The notes under the pieces are model-generated. The model did no database searches. It saw only the letters and a list, made by a program, of their open reading frames with translations, and had not been told where the DNA came from. This document shows positions 55,405-64,000 of a DNA stretch of 64,000 bases, piece by piece; the stretch's first letter is position 1, and every line of letters begins with the position of its first letter. The stretch covers positions 186,001 through 250,000 of the forward strand of contig JAUISX010000002.1 in assembly GCA_030434245.1 (NCBI GenBank). Direction: 5' to 3'. The position numbers and the translations under genes were made by a program. The stretch comes from Porphyromonadaceae bacterium W3.11 (GTDB taxonomy: Bacteria > Bacteroidota > Bacteroidia > Bacteroidales > Porphyromonadaceae).

Positions 55405-55977
55405 ATGAAAAAGGTATTAGTGATGATGCTGGCAGTAGTGGCATTGCTTACAGCGTGTAACGGGGACAAAAAGCCGAAGGTGCTCAAGGATGGTGCTTTC
55501 GTTTATGTTAACATTAAAAATGATGGTATGAGGGTAATTGAGGATAATACAATCCCCACCGTGGAGGGGGATCAGTTCAAGCGTTTGACGCCGAAGGAGG
55601 TCGTGGAGAAGGCACTAATGTTTTATTTTTACGCTCCAGATATGGGGCGTGAAACTAACATTGGAGTCGGCGATGAACAAAGAGATATCGCTAACGCCAG
55701 GATAAAGATGTGGGGAGAAATGATCATCTCAGAGGATGGCTCTCTTAACGAGGGATTCCTCGACTGGCGAGATGTGCGTATCCTTATCCCAATCGTAGAG
55801 GGTGACGTAGGGGCGTACATCCCTAACGCAGTGATGAAGGAAGCAAGCGAGGGAATTCGCAAGGCTTACAAGGCGGGGGATTACGATGAAGTGTATAGGC
55901 TCTTCAAGGAGGCCTTTACTGCCATCCCTATCACCAAAGCGGAGTGGGAGGCATTAAAAGCGGAGGGAAAGCAATAA
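55405..55977 (+). CDS. Small lipoprotein at the edge of the phage region
   Basis: 190 residues. The SPII signal MKKVLVMMLAVVALLTAC gives lipidated Cys18. The rest is soluble and mixed alpha/beta (FVYVNIKNDGMRVIEDN, EGIRKAYKAGDYDEVYRLFK). No family recognised. It is convergent with the tail genes and shares their terminator. Phage-borne lipoproteins sometimes block superinfection, but nothing in this sequence proves that role. Confidence 0.6.
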   Translation: MKKVLVMMLAVVALLTACNGDKKPKVLKDGAFVYVNIKNDGMRVIEDNTIPTVEGDQFKRLTPKEVVEKALMFYFYAPDMGRETNIGVGDEQRDIANARIKMWGEMIISEDGSLNEGFLDWRDVRILIPIVEGDVGAYIPNAVMKEASEGIRKAYKAGDYDEVYRLFKEAFTAIPITKAEWEALKAEGKQ

Positions 55978-55998
55978 GATAACTTTCCAACAGAGAAA

Positions 55999-56042
55999 AG
56001 GAGAGGGAGGAGTGACTATACTGGTCGCTCCTCCCTCTTTCT
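55999..56042. terminator. Bidirectional terminator between the lipoprotein and tail genes
   Basis: AGAGGGAGGAGTGAC (56002-56016) pairs with GTCGCTCCTCCCTCT (56024-56038) with one mismatch; A- and T-rich flanks lie on both sides. It serves two convergent genes that end 22 and 6 bp away. Confidence 0.85.
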
Positions 56043-56043
56043 C

Positions 56044-59000
56044 TTAGTCAGCTTGGTAGGCTACGTAGGATAGCCCATTTCGTGTTTTATTGTCTCCATT
56101 GGTGATTATGCCCACCGTAAAGCTATATGCCGAGACACTATAGACTCGTGTCGTAAGAGACCATCCGTCATTGTTTCCTGTCTCTCCTGAGACCTGCACG
56201 ACCGGCACGTATCGGCTGTGTGGGATGGAGTGGTAGACAGTGTAGAGCTTACTATTATAAGAATAGACTGTACTACCATAGCTCTGCCCTGACCTATTCT
56301 TATACTTACCGAAGCTTTTTTGCTCTCGTCCATTCTCGTCAAACATGGCACCAGCGAGGACGGCACCGCTGCCTCTCCACTCGTCAGCTTCTATTGCATT
56401 TGCTTTTATAACACCTTGCACGAGGACATCCCCCACTATTTTCACCACCCAGTTGCTTAAGTAGTTGAATAGTATCTGCCTTTGTCGTCCAAAGAAAAAC
56501 GCTACACGGTCTTTCGCTAGTGCCACAAAGGGTTTTGAGAGGTCGTAAGGGACGAACTCTTTACCCGCATTTGTATATGCTCGATAAGAACTTCCTCCGT
56601 CGCTTGCAGAGCCATTCACCACAAGATAAACCCTCCATTTGTACCCTTTTACCATTACATTTGCTGGAATGCGCATATATACTTTCTTCGTCTGGGTCTG
56701 CACATCTTGGATATCCTCGAGGGGTAAGATTTCCGTGTATGAGACAGAGCATCCCTTGGCGTGTGCACTTGCTGTCACTTTCGTGCTTGTGTCGCTCCAG
56801 ACGACGACTCCAGATTTATTGTACACTTTGACTTCCACATGAGCAGTGCTATTCGCCCAGGCAGGCAGATAGTTAATTATTCTGTCTCCTCGGTCACTTC
56901 CTAGCTCATAAGCAGAACGGGCTGACATAATCGATAGTCCTCCGGAGTTAAGATCTTCCCGAGTTGCGACTGCCTCAGCTGTCGCTGTCAATTCAATCTC
57001 ATGCCTTATCTCTCTGTTGCTTTCGATACTCTCATCTTCTTTCACAATAAGGAACTCGCCACTCTTGTTTTCAGCTCGTACAGACGGCATCGGGAACTCT
57101 TTAATCACTGTACTCTGATCGTTCATGTAGCTTTCGCTGGGGGCAGTTCCACCAAACTTCAGATACTCGTGATTTTCACCCGATGACTGGTCGACAAACT
57201 TCACCACATCCTCTTTGTCAGCGTTCAGGTACATGTCTCCGAATCGAGCTGAGCCGTCGTGGTTGATTACCACGCGGGAGGTGTGGTTCTCTTGCTTATA
57301 GTTCTTAATCCCAGCTTCGAACGCTACACCGCCGCCATGGGAGTAGCCAGAGATGGCGGTAGTGATCTCGTCATCTTTGTTGCTCATGAGGATGGATTTC
57401 GTGAGCAGAAGACCGCCAGCTATGGTGGTCTCGCCGTGCTGGAGGGCGTCGGTGAGGTAGCGGATGTCATCGAACTTGCTCGCATCAAGTTTGCCCTCCT
57501 TCAGTTGCTTAGTGATGGTCTCGATCGATGAGATGAGGGTGTTGGCATTGGAAAGTCCAGCGTTGATCTCTTGTACCTCCGCTTTGAGATTGCTCCATTC
57601 GCCCCACGCACTATCATCAGCACCACCGACACGATACAACTCCTGACCGCTGTTAAGAGTCGCTTTCTGCGTCACTCGACCGCCACTTTTATCACCCCAA
57701 TTGACTGTCGTCTCAAGCGTGCAATACGAGCCATCCCTCCAGACCTTCGGAATTTCAATAACACCTTGAAACTTAAACTCCTTGACGGTTGTGAGTCGGT
57801 AATTCTCACGATACCAGTTTGGCAGTTGGTTATCATTTCTAGTGTCCTTGACGTCTAGACCGTCGCCTTTCGGACCAGTCGGACCTCGGTCCCCTTTTTT
57901 ACCCTTAATGAGCGTCCACTTGTAATCTGATGGAGTAGTGCTGTCCGCCTTCACAAAGTCGGTGTAAGTGCCGATATAGGTCTTGCCTGCTGACACAGTT
58001 GTACTAAAACCCTTCTTTCCGTCTGCTGATGTGGCGTAGGCGATATGCAGGTAAGGGGTGCGACCATCTGCACCCGCCTTGCCTGGGGTACCGTTGCGCC
58101 CATCTGCACCCTTAATCAGTGACCACTTATACTTCTTGTGGTCGCTGCTATCCTCTTGCACAAAGTCCACATACATACCAATATAAGCCTTTCCAGTAGG
58201 AGACTGAGAGAAGCCACCACCCGATGCGTTATTGGCATAAGCGATGTGGGTATATTGAGTTTTCCCATCCTTACCGTCACGACCAGGGAGTCCGTCCTTG
58301 CCGTCTTTCCCTTGTAATCCTTGTAAGCCGTCTTTTCCATCCTTACCGTCACGACCATCGCGGCCTTTAATGAGCGTCCATTTGTATTGAGTTGGATCGG
58401 TGCTGTCTGCCTGGTTATAGTCGGTGTACTGCCCGATATATGACTTACCTTGGCTATCGCTCACGCTAAACCCTTGCCGACCATCCGAACTATTAGCATA
58501 AGCGATGTGCAGGTAAGGGGTTCGGCCGTCTTTTCCTGCCTTACCAGCGATGCCGTCACGCCCATCTGCCCCCTTGATGAGCGACCACTTATACTTCTTT
58601 GGGTCACTCGAGTCTGTGGCGACGAAGTCCACATACATACCAATATAAGCCTTTCCAGTAGGAGACTGAGAGAAGCCACCACCCGATGCGTTATTGGCAT
58701 AAGCGATGTGGGTATATTGAGTTTTCCCATCCTTACCGTCACGACCAGGGAGTCCGTCCTTGCCGTCTTTCCCTTGTAATCCTTGTAAGCCGTCTTTTCC
58801 ATCCTTACCGTCTGCACCTTGCGCTGGTTCTCCCGTGTCCACATATTGCGTGCCATCCCAGCGCCACCAGGTGCCATTCTTGATGATAGGGTGATGCGTG
58901 TCCACCTCATCGATGTAGTCGATGAGGTTCGTCTCCTCTTGAGTATCGGGGCGACGGAAGTGGATCGCATCGGAGTAGATCTCGCCTGTCTCGAGGTTGA

Positions 59001-61089
59001 TGGTCATAGCACCGTTTGTGCTCGAGATGGTATTTAGGACCATTTGACCTGGAGTGAAAAGGCTGTAACCGTATAGCTTATTGTACGCTCTATCGCCATC
59101 CACAATGCTGGATAAAGTACCAATAAGGAGATGATAGCTTAGAGAATCACTCTCCATTTCTATAGGTTTTTCGGATAATAAATAATTACCAGTTTGCCCA
59201 TTTCTATCTACCTTCGCATAAATGTAGTAGCTGGCGAAATCATCAGTAAGTGCTGGTGAGATGTACTCAGGGATTGACCAGTAGCGGTAATCGGTAGCTG
59301 GTCGATTAGCAGTCATATCGGTAATGCCGATGGTCTGATGTCTAATGATGCCCTTACTGATGATTACTCGCTTGGTGCTGGGGTCATAATTCACAGAAAA
59401 AGGGGCAGCCTCAAGCGAATTAATCGCTTGGACAAATCCAAACTGTGTCGCCTGGCTACCTATAAGAATTGCCATGGTCTCCACGACGCTCGGTTTTATC
59501 CTCGCCGTAAAGCCCTCCAGCCCTTCAATAGCCTTTTCGACCATCCCGATGAACTCCAGCGCCTGCTGGTAGTCCTGTCGCTGCGAGCGTTGCTGTGCCC
59601 TCCGCTCTCGCTCGGCTATCACCTTGTCTGCTTCGAGCTTGGAGAGGGCGTTACTCACACTGAGTGCAGCTGGTGCATTGGAGAGGGTGAGCTGTGGAGC
59701 GTAGGGCTTGTCGAGGAGTGTGCGGACACCCGTCACTCGGATGACAGATCCCTCGGGGTGATACTGCGGGTCGCTAAAAAGTAAATGCCCACCTGGCTGC
59801 ATATACCCACCGATGCGTAGCCACTCCTTCTTCGCCCAGATGGGATCTACCTCCCCAGAAAAGATATAGGGAGGATTAATGACCGTATCGAAGTATCGTA
59901 CTGCCTCCTCGAAGAGCCTTTGAGAAGCGTTCGAGAGGTATTCGGCAGGGAGGGTGATATTGAAGATGGCGTACTTATCACCTTCCTTGGGGACAAAGTT
60001 GCCCCCAGGCATCATAAATCCATCCTGCTCCTCGCTCACGAGCTTAAACTTTCGCTCGGAGTGGATATAGCCACTGAGTTTGCCTTTCGTTTGCACAAGA
60101 GCAAACTCCCGCCCTGTGAGTGCTCCCGTCTGAAAGACCACCACCGCTTTTTCGCCTTTGATACGGTAGTCGTTAAAATTCAAGCTCTCAGGGATAGAGG
60201 TGTCGGTAAAATCGTATCCATCTGCCTCCTCAATGACCTCAGACACTGTACCCTCCCGCATCGGATATACGGCGGATCCATCGTAGCTATCCTCCGCAGT
60301 GCCGATTGCCTGATCACAGGTGATGTACATGCCATGCGCATCCGTATGATATGTACGACCATTGTACTGTAGCGTTGCAGATTTAGGTAGGAGGAGTGTT
60401 TGAGCTCCGTAGGTTGAGTAGTCGATATTACGTGTGCCACCCTCGACATAGAGTTTGCCGATCGCCGACTTTTTACCGTCATTGTGTCGCCCAGTGCCAG
60501 GGCGGAACCCCTTACCATTGCCATAGCTCATCGGTAGAGGGTTATCCTCCATGATGCTTACCTTGCCGAGCGATACCGTCTTATTGTCGACGCTAAACTC
60601 AGTATTAAACACCTCCGCCACTCTAGAGATGGCCCCGAGGCAGTACTCATGACTAAAGGCGAGTGTCTGTTCGGTCGCCTCGATCACATTGCCAACACTC
60701 CACCCACCGCCGTAGTGCTCATTGAGCGAGTCCACGATACAGCGGACGAAGTCAATCGGTTTAGCTGTGATGGCAAACTTCACTCGGTAAGGTATGCCAC
60801 CCGAGATATCCTTGATGAGACAGGAGGAGAGGAGCTCCTCCTCACCGTGAAAAAGCAGGGTGTAATCAAACTCCTTGCTGTGTTGCTTTTTGATGCTCGC
60901 TGGGTAGAGCAATGTATAGCGACGTGCCTCATACTCCACATAAGAGTTAAGAGGGATATCAATAGGTTTATCAGATTTAACCACCAACTGGAGGGTGCTG
61001 CCACCCATGATCGAGCGATCGCAGTAGCTCCCCTCGAGGTTGGCCACATCAATAATCTTAGTTCCTTGTGCGTTGTATATAGTTATCAT
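56044..61089 (-). CDS. Very large phage tail protein with collagen-like modules
   Basis: 1681 residues. The N-terminal 400 residues (MITIYNAQGTKIIDVANLEG; LSSCLIKDISGGIPYRVKF) resemble tail-associated hub proteins. Residues about 750-1080 contain four similar modules, each with Gly-x-y collagen-like runs (GKDGKDGLQGLQGKDGKDG) and a domain of the type YTHIAYAN..GxxYIGxYxDF..YKWxLIKG. The C-terminal part is strand-rich and probably contacts the host. Its ATG overlaps the stop of the upstream gene (ATGA). GC content is higher than in the left half of the window. It is probably the receptor-binding tail tip or fibre. Confidence 0.8.
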   Translation of the reverse strand: MITIYNAQGTKIIDVANLEGSYCDRSIMGGSTLQLVVKSDKPIDIPLNSYVEYEARRYTLLYPASIKKQHSKEFDYTLLFHGEEELLSSCLIKDISGGIPYRVKFAITAKPIDFVRCIVDSLNEHYGGGWSVGNVIEATEQTLAFSHEYCLGAISRVAEVFNTEFSVDNKTVSLGKVSIMEDNPLPMSYGNGKGFRPGTGRHNDGKKSAIGKLYVEGGTRNIDYSTYGAQTLLLPKSATLQYNGRTYHTDAHGMYITCDQAIGTAEDSYDGSAVYPMREGTVSEVIEEADGYDFTDTSIPESLNFNDYRIKGEKAVVVFQTGALTGREFALVQTKGKLSGYIHSERKFKLVSEEQDGFMMPGGNFVPKEGDKYAIFNITLPAEYLSNASQRLFEEAVRYFDTVINPPYIFSGEVDPIWAKKEWLRIGGYMQPGGHLLFSDPQYHPEGSVIRVTGVRTLLDKPYAPQLTLSNAPAALSVSNALSKLEADKVIAERERRAQQRSQRQDYQQALEFIGMVEKAIEGLEGFTARIKPSVVETMAILIGSQATQFGFVQAINSLEAAPFSVNYDPSTKRVIISKGIIRHQTIGITDMTANRPATDYRYWSIPEYISPALTDDFASYYIYAKVDRNGQTGNYLLSEKPIEMESDSLSYHLLIGTLSSIVDGDRAYNKLYGYSLFTPGQMVLNTISSTNGAMTINLETGEIYSDAIHFRRPDTQEETNLIDYIDEVDTHHPIIKNGTWWRWDGTQYVDTGEPAQGADGKDGKDGLQGLQGKDGKDGLPGRDGKDGKTQYTHIAYANNASGGGFSQSPTGKAYIGMYVDFVATDSSDPKKYKWSLIKGADGRDGIAGKAGKDGRTPYLHIAYANSSDGRQGFSVSDSQGKSYIGQYTDYNQADSTDPTQYKWTLIKGRDGRDGKDGKDGLQGLQGKDGKDGLPGRDGKDGKTQYTHIAYANNASGGGFSQSPTGKAYIGMYVDFVQEDSSDHKKYKWSLIKGADGRNGTPGKAGADGRTPYLHIAYATSADGKKGFSTTVSAGKTYIGTYTDFVKADSTTPSDYKWTLIKGKKGDRGPTGPKGDGLDVKDTRNDNQLPNWYRENYRLTTVKEFKFQGVIEIPKVWRDGSYCTLETTVNWGDKSGGRVTQKATLNSGQELYRVGGADDSAWGEWSNLKAEVQEINAGLSNANTLISSIETITKQLKEGKLDASKFDDIRYLTDALQHGETTIAGGLLLTKSILMSNKDDEITTAISGYSHGGGVAFEAGIKNYKQENHTSRVVINHDGSARFGDMYLNADKEDVVKFVDQSSGENHEYLKFGGTAPSESYMNDQSTVIKEFPMPSVRAENKSGEFLIVKEDESIESNREIRHEIELTATAEAVATREDLNSGGLSIMSARSAYELGSDRGDRIINYLPAWANSTAHVEVKVYNKSGVVVWSDTSTKVTASAHAKGCSVSYTEILPLEDIQDVQTQTKKVYMRIPANVMVKGYKWRVYLVVNGSASDGGSSYRAYTNAGKEFVPYDLSKPFVALAKDRVAFFFGRQRQILFNYLSNWVVKIVGDVLVQGVIKANAIEADEWRGSGAVLAGAMFDENGREQKSFGKYKNRSGQSYGSTVYSYNSKLYTVYHSIPHSRYVPVVQVSGETGNNDGWSLTTRVYSVSAYSFTVGIITNGDNKTRNGLSYVAYQAD
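58163..58350 (-). repeat. 188-bp direct repeat inside the tail gene, first copy
   Basis: Identical over 188 bases to 58625-58812. It encodes one collagen-like run and most of one YTHIAYAN domain. Confidence 0.9.
58625..58812 (-). repeat. 188-bp direct repeat inside the tail gene, second copy
   Basis: Identical to 58163-58350, offset 462 bp (154 codons), so recombination between copies would keep the reading frame. Confidence 0.9.
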
Positions 61090-61832
61090 ATCAATTGTAG
61101 ATTAAGCGTAAATGAGATAACTGGTTGCTGGCTCACCTGCTTAGGTGTCGAGCATGAGAGGTAGCGAGCCTTAAGAGTTGTGCCCATGTCCGTAGATAGA
61201 GATAACTCCCCTTGCAGAGCATCCCAGAGAGCTGCACGATTAGCCCACAGCACCGACCAAGATGATGCGAACATCGTACACATTAGTTGTGCCTCTCTCA
61301 TATCTCGCACGAGCGTCAATGCCTTAAAATCATCAGGTGTATAGAGCGCATGTGTCTCGTTGATGACCATTCCAAATTGAGATAGTGAGACACCTCCAAT
61401 TTTGTATCTTGATCTAAAAACTACAGGCTCCACATCTGACGTTATCTGAGTCTTAGGCAAGTCGTCCAGCTCATAGCGATAGGCTATTTCCATGATATGA
61501 TCACCCTTGGCCAGCACCTTGCAGTTGTCCGCATTAGCCTTGCGGAGGGTAAAGGTACGACCCCATCCGTGGGGCATTAGCTTAATCCTCTCTGCCTTGT
61601 GGTATTGCTCGAGTGCCGAGCGAGCGGCGAGCGAAGTAACCACGTAACGCACCATCACCTCGGGGTGCTGGATCTGGACGGTGGTAAAGTCCACTTGTAA
61701 GCCATCCACCTCCTGCCAGTCATTGACCTCCGCATCGGAGAGGTTCGGGAGCGTAAAGAGTTCCTCCGCTCCATGTCGAGCAAGGTAGATGCCTTGAGCA
61801 TTGACGTCTATGTTGTTGATCAGTGTCGCCAT
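61086..61832 (-). CDS. Phage distal-tail-like structural protein
   Basis: 248 residues from ATG 61832 (MATLINNIDVNAQGIYLARH). A longer frame reaches 61937 but would overlap the tape-measure gene by about 100 bp, so the shorter start is chosen. There are no membrane segments. The position between the tape measure and the tail hub is that of the Dit/baseplate protein in siphophages; the sequence alone is not decisive. It is 4 bp after the tape-measure stop. Confidence 0.65.
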   Translation of the reverse strand: MATLINNIDVNAQGIYLARHGAEELFTLPNLSDAEVNDWQEVDGLQVDFTTVQIQHPEVMVRYVVTSLAARSALEQYHKAERIKLMPHGWGRTFTLRKANADNCKVLAKGDHIMEIAYRYELDDLPKTQITSDVEPVVFRSRYKIGGVSLSQFGMVINETHALYTPDDFKALTLVRDMREAQLMCTMFASSWSVLWANRAALWDALQGELSLSTDMGTTLKARYLSCSTPKQVSQQPVISFTLNLQLI

Positions 61833-61836
61833 CAGA

Positions 61837-64000
61837 TTATTTTTTGAGGTAAACGCCATCCTGTGCCACTCGGTACATGTCGGTGGCGATATTATCGAGC
61901 TTTCGGAGGTAGTCGCTATTGGATGCGATACGGTCAATCTGCCGTATCATCGTAGCAAAATACACCCTCGCATCACGCTGGTAGTCGTCCGTCTGCTTAG
62001 CGTAGGTGACGAGGGTCGATAGTCGGTCCACCTGCACCGTCATCAGTCCCTCCAGTCGCTCCGCAGAATCTTGCGTCATCCGACCGATGCCACGTGCCTC
62101 CGCCTTACGTCCAGCATCCACGTCAGGGAGCTGCATCCCTTGTTTCTCCAGCTCCGACCGAAAAGCATCCATGGCATCTTTGTACCCCTCGATATTGCCC
62201 CGAGCCGAATCGACCAGCCAACGGATATCGTCTCTGATGTCACCGTCTCCTCCTGCCCCAAAGCTATCCTCCATCCGCTTCTGGAGCTCATCGAAAGACT
62301 CTTGGAAAAACTGAGCGAAAATCATCTGCTCGCCGATGTCGTAGATGACCTTAGAGGCGTACGACTTGAAGTCATCAAAGGCAGCATAGATATCGCCATC
62401 GGCTATTCCCTTCTTCAGCGCTTCGGAGAGCTGGCTACCAATGTCACCAGAGAGCGAGCGGAAGTTATCCCGCATCTGTTGCTCCGCCTCCTGCGCTTTC
62501 TTTTGAATCGCATCCCAATTGTCCACCAACTTTTTGGTGGCGTCATCCAGCTTAGCATAGTCCTGTAGGATTTCGGGGTTGAGTGCAAAAGTATCCTTGT
62601 CATATATCTCCTTATACTTTTTGCCGAGAGATTCGAAAACTGGCACCAGTTTTTTCTTAGATCCACCGAAGATACCACCAATGAGGGCACCGATACCAGC
62701 ACCGATGGCTGTACCTATGGGTCCAAATATAGACCCCACCACACCGCCAGCGGCTGCACCACCAGCTGCCCCTTTGGCCACATTACTGCCTGATACTACC
62801 TTTTTGCTACCCACCTGCACTTGGCCATTGGCAAGGGTACGGGAGAGTGCCTGCAGCTCATACATCGTCTTAGCGTACTGTTTAGCCCCAGCGATGGCTC
62901 GTGCGTAGGGGTTTTCGACGCCGAAGATATTACCCTCTTTATAGCCTGCTGCCTCGATGCGTTGCATCCGAGCTACCTGCAGTGCAGACTCGTTTGCCTC
63001 CTGCCACGCCTTCATGAACTCTCGATTTTCCTTAGCCTGCTGTATGGCGACATCTGCCACCTGCATGATGCCCGAAATGGCAGCGCTCACTTTATCTATA
63101 GACAGTTTGGACTTTATCCCAGAAACAGCAATACCAACCGACTCGGCGAGCGAGCTAAAGGTTTCGCCGATTTCTCCGCCCAACTTAGACAGCGAGCCGA
63201 AAATGCTCTGCAGGCCTCGACCCATCTCCTCCAGTTTGCGGACGGGTATATCCTCGAGGGCATCGGTGAGGTCTTTGATACGCTCGGTGACCTCCTCTAT
63301 CTCCTTGCCCACATCAGCACCATTCGCCTGCATCTCCTGTAGCTTAGCTTGTCTTTTTTGGGCAAATGCCAGCTCCGTTTCGAGGAGTTCCTCCTCACGC
63401 TCCGTCTCAAGGTTATACCGCTTGTTGGAGATCTGTATGCGGCGGAGAGCTATCATCTCCTCGAAGTCGATGCGGTCCAGCTCGCCCTCCTTTCGGATGC
63501 GAGAGAGCTCCGCTTGCTCTTCGGTAGCTATTCGGACGAGGATGTCGGCAAGCTCCTCCTTATCCCTCACGTGTGCTTCCGCCTCCTTCCGCCACTCATC
63601 ATACTCACGCTTAGTTTGGGCAATGCGTTGTTCCTGTCGGGTAGCCACCTTGGCATCAAGGGTTGCCTCCACCTCTTGGATGATGCGGTCAGATGCCGCA
63701 TTTGCTTCGGCTACCTTGCGGAGGTACTCAGCATCGCCATTGTCGCTGACGAGCTTAAGTTTTGCTTGCTGGGCGGTAGTATCAATTCCCGCCTTGGCGA
63801 TTTCCTCGAGCTCACGCTGACGCTCCTTGAGGAGTGCCTTACGCTTCTCATTTTCTATCTCCAGCTCTCGGAGCTTCTTCTCGCGCCCCTCCTTAAGTGC
63901 TGCCAACTCAATAGCCAGCAGTTCCTCCTCATTAGCCTTGGCGATTTGAGCAAGACGATCCGACATTTTTTTGTACGCATTTTCTGTACTCTTACTACTC
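61837..64000 (-). CDS. Phage tail tape-measure-like protein (5' end outside the window)
   Basis: The minus frame is open up to the window edge (SSKSTENAYKK precedes the first ATG at 63966), so the gene is longer than the 709 residues from that ATG. The first half is a long charged coiled coil (LKERQRELEEIAKAGIDTTA, EREEELLETELAFAQKRQAK). Near residues 395-430 a Gly/Ala-rich hydrophobic stretch (GVVGSIFGPIGTAIGAGIGA) is typical of tape-measure proteins. The length of this protein sets the tail length in siphophages. Confidence 0.75.
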   Translation of the reverse strand, partial: SSKSTENAYKKMSDRLAQIAKANEEELLAIELAALKEGREKKLRELEIENEKRKALLKERQRELEEIAKAGIDTTAQQAKLKLVSDNGDAEYLRKVAEANAASDRIIQEVEATLDAKVATRQEQRIAQTKREYDEWRKEAEAHVRDKEELADILVRIATEEQAELSRIRKEGELDRIDFEEMIALRRIQISNKRYNLETEREEELLETELAFAQKRQAKLQEMQANGADVGKEIEEVTERIKDLTDALEDIPVRKLEEMGRGLQSIFGSLSKLGGEIGETFSSLAESVGIAVSGIKSKLSIDKVSAAISGIMQVADVAIQQAKENREFMKAWQEANESALQVARMQRIEAAGYKEGNIFGVENPYARAIAGAKQYAKTMYELQALSRTLANGQVQVGSKKVVSGSNVAKGAAGGAAAGGVVGSIFGPIGTAIGAGIGALIGGIFGGSKKKLVPVFESLGKKYKEIYDKDTFALNPEILQDYAKLDDATKKLVDNWDAIQKKAQEAEQQMRDNFRSLSGDIGSQLSEALKKGIADGDIYAAFDDFKSYASKVIYDIGEQMIFAQFFQESFDELQKRMEDSFGAGGDGDIRDDIRWLVDSARGNIEGYKDAMDAFRSELEKQGMQLPDVDAGRKAEARGIGRMTQDSAERLEGLMTVQVDRLSTLVTYAKQTDDYQRDARVYFATMIRQIDRIASNSDYLRKLDNIATDMYRVAQDGVYLKK

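Noticed and set aside
58461-58970. Open frames in other phases of the collagen-like region
   Set aside because: They are shadows produced by the repetitive Gly-x-y codons of the real tail gene.
62957-63820. 287-codon plus frame opposite the tape-measure gene
   Set aside because: Serine/arginine-rich antisense reading of a charged coiled coil; the minus-strand gene explains the openness.

Overview
The window looks like a chromosomal segment from a Bacteroidales bacterium, most plausibly Porphyromonas or a close relative. The evidence is Bacteroidetes-only families (GLPGLI protein, DUF4831-type protein, DUF4988/PL29-N lipoprotein, GG-leader peptides), BioG as the biotin pimeloyl esterase, many SPII lipoproteins, SusC/TonB-type receptors with carboxypeptidase-like N-domains, and promoters that fit the Bacteroidetes -7 consensus TAnnTTTG. 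The genus is an inference. No tRNA, rRNA or CRISPR array was recognised.

Layout. 1-1371: end of a SulP transporter (STAS domain) and dusB. 1777-2833: a decayed IS30-family element. 2857-9184: a Bacteroidetes promoter, a clear cobalamin riboswitch and a four-gene operon of predicted surface lipoproteins (two LRR proteins, a likely beta-propeller, a DUF4988 protein), closed by a terminator. 9194-10630 and 28623-30059: two almost identical IS256-family copies in direct orientation. Between them lie aspC, an AT-rich stretch with several DnaA boxes, a helix-hairpin-helix/outer-membrane gene broken by one in-frame stop, polA, gpmA, a polyprenyl diphosphate synthase, mutS, a PAP2 phosphatase, mgsA, and a TonB receptor/lipoprotein pair that looks like metal uptake. 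30258-36627: an M16 protease, a DUF4831-like protein, a POT peptide transporter and a small hypothetical protein. 36636-42137: a compact biotin operon bioB-A-F-G-C-D.

42.7-46.4 kb is a small island. A 273-bp near-exact direct repeat (the 3' end of the response-regulator gene and what follows it) brackets an IS3-family relic and an AT-rich AAA_13 (RloC/PrrC-like) ATPase with a zinc-hook-like CPFC motif, so the regulator fragment at the left is a duplicated scar and the intact gene is at the right.

46.1-54.7 kb is the most interesting region. It holds a two-component system, two short double-glycine leader peptides (one with two cysteines), a GLPGLI protein, a C39-like/VKOR/thioredoxin-like fusion and a large outer-membrane receptor. 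Three copies of one operator-promoter module (a 14-bp operator, exactly 19 bp, then a TAnnTTTG -7 box) sit divergently between the kinase and the first peptide and again at a decayed second locus near 54.6 kb. Taken together this reads as a self-regulated, secreted, disulphide-containing peptide system; that function is inferred.

55.3-64.0 kb: a lipoprotein gene behind an array of about 21-bp repeats, convergent with a phage or prophage tail module on the minus strand: a very large collagen-like tail protein, a distal-tail-like protein and a tape-measure-like protein that runs off the window end.
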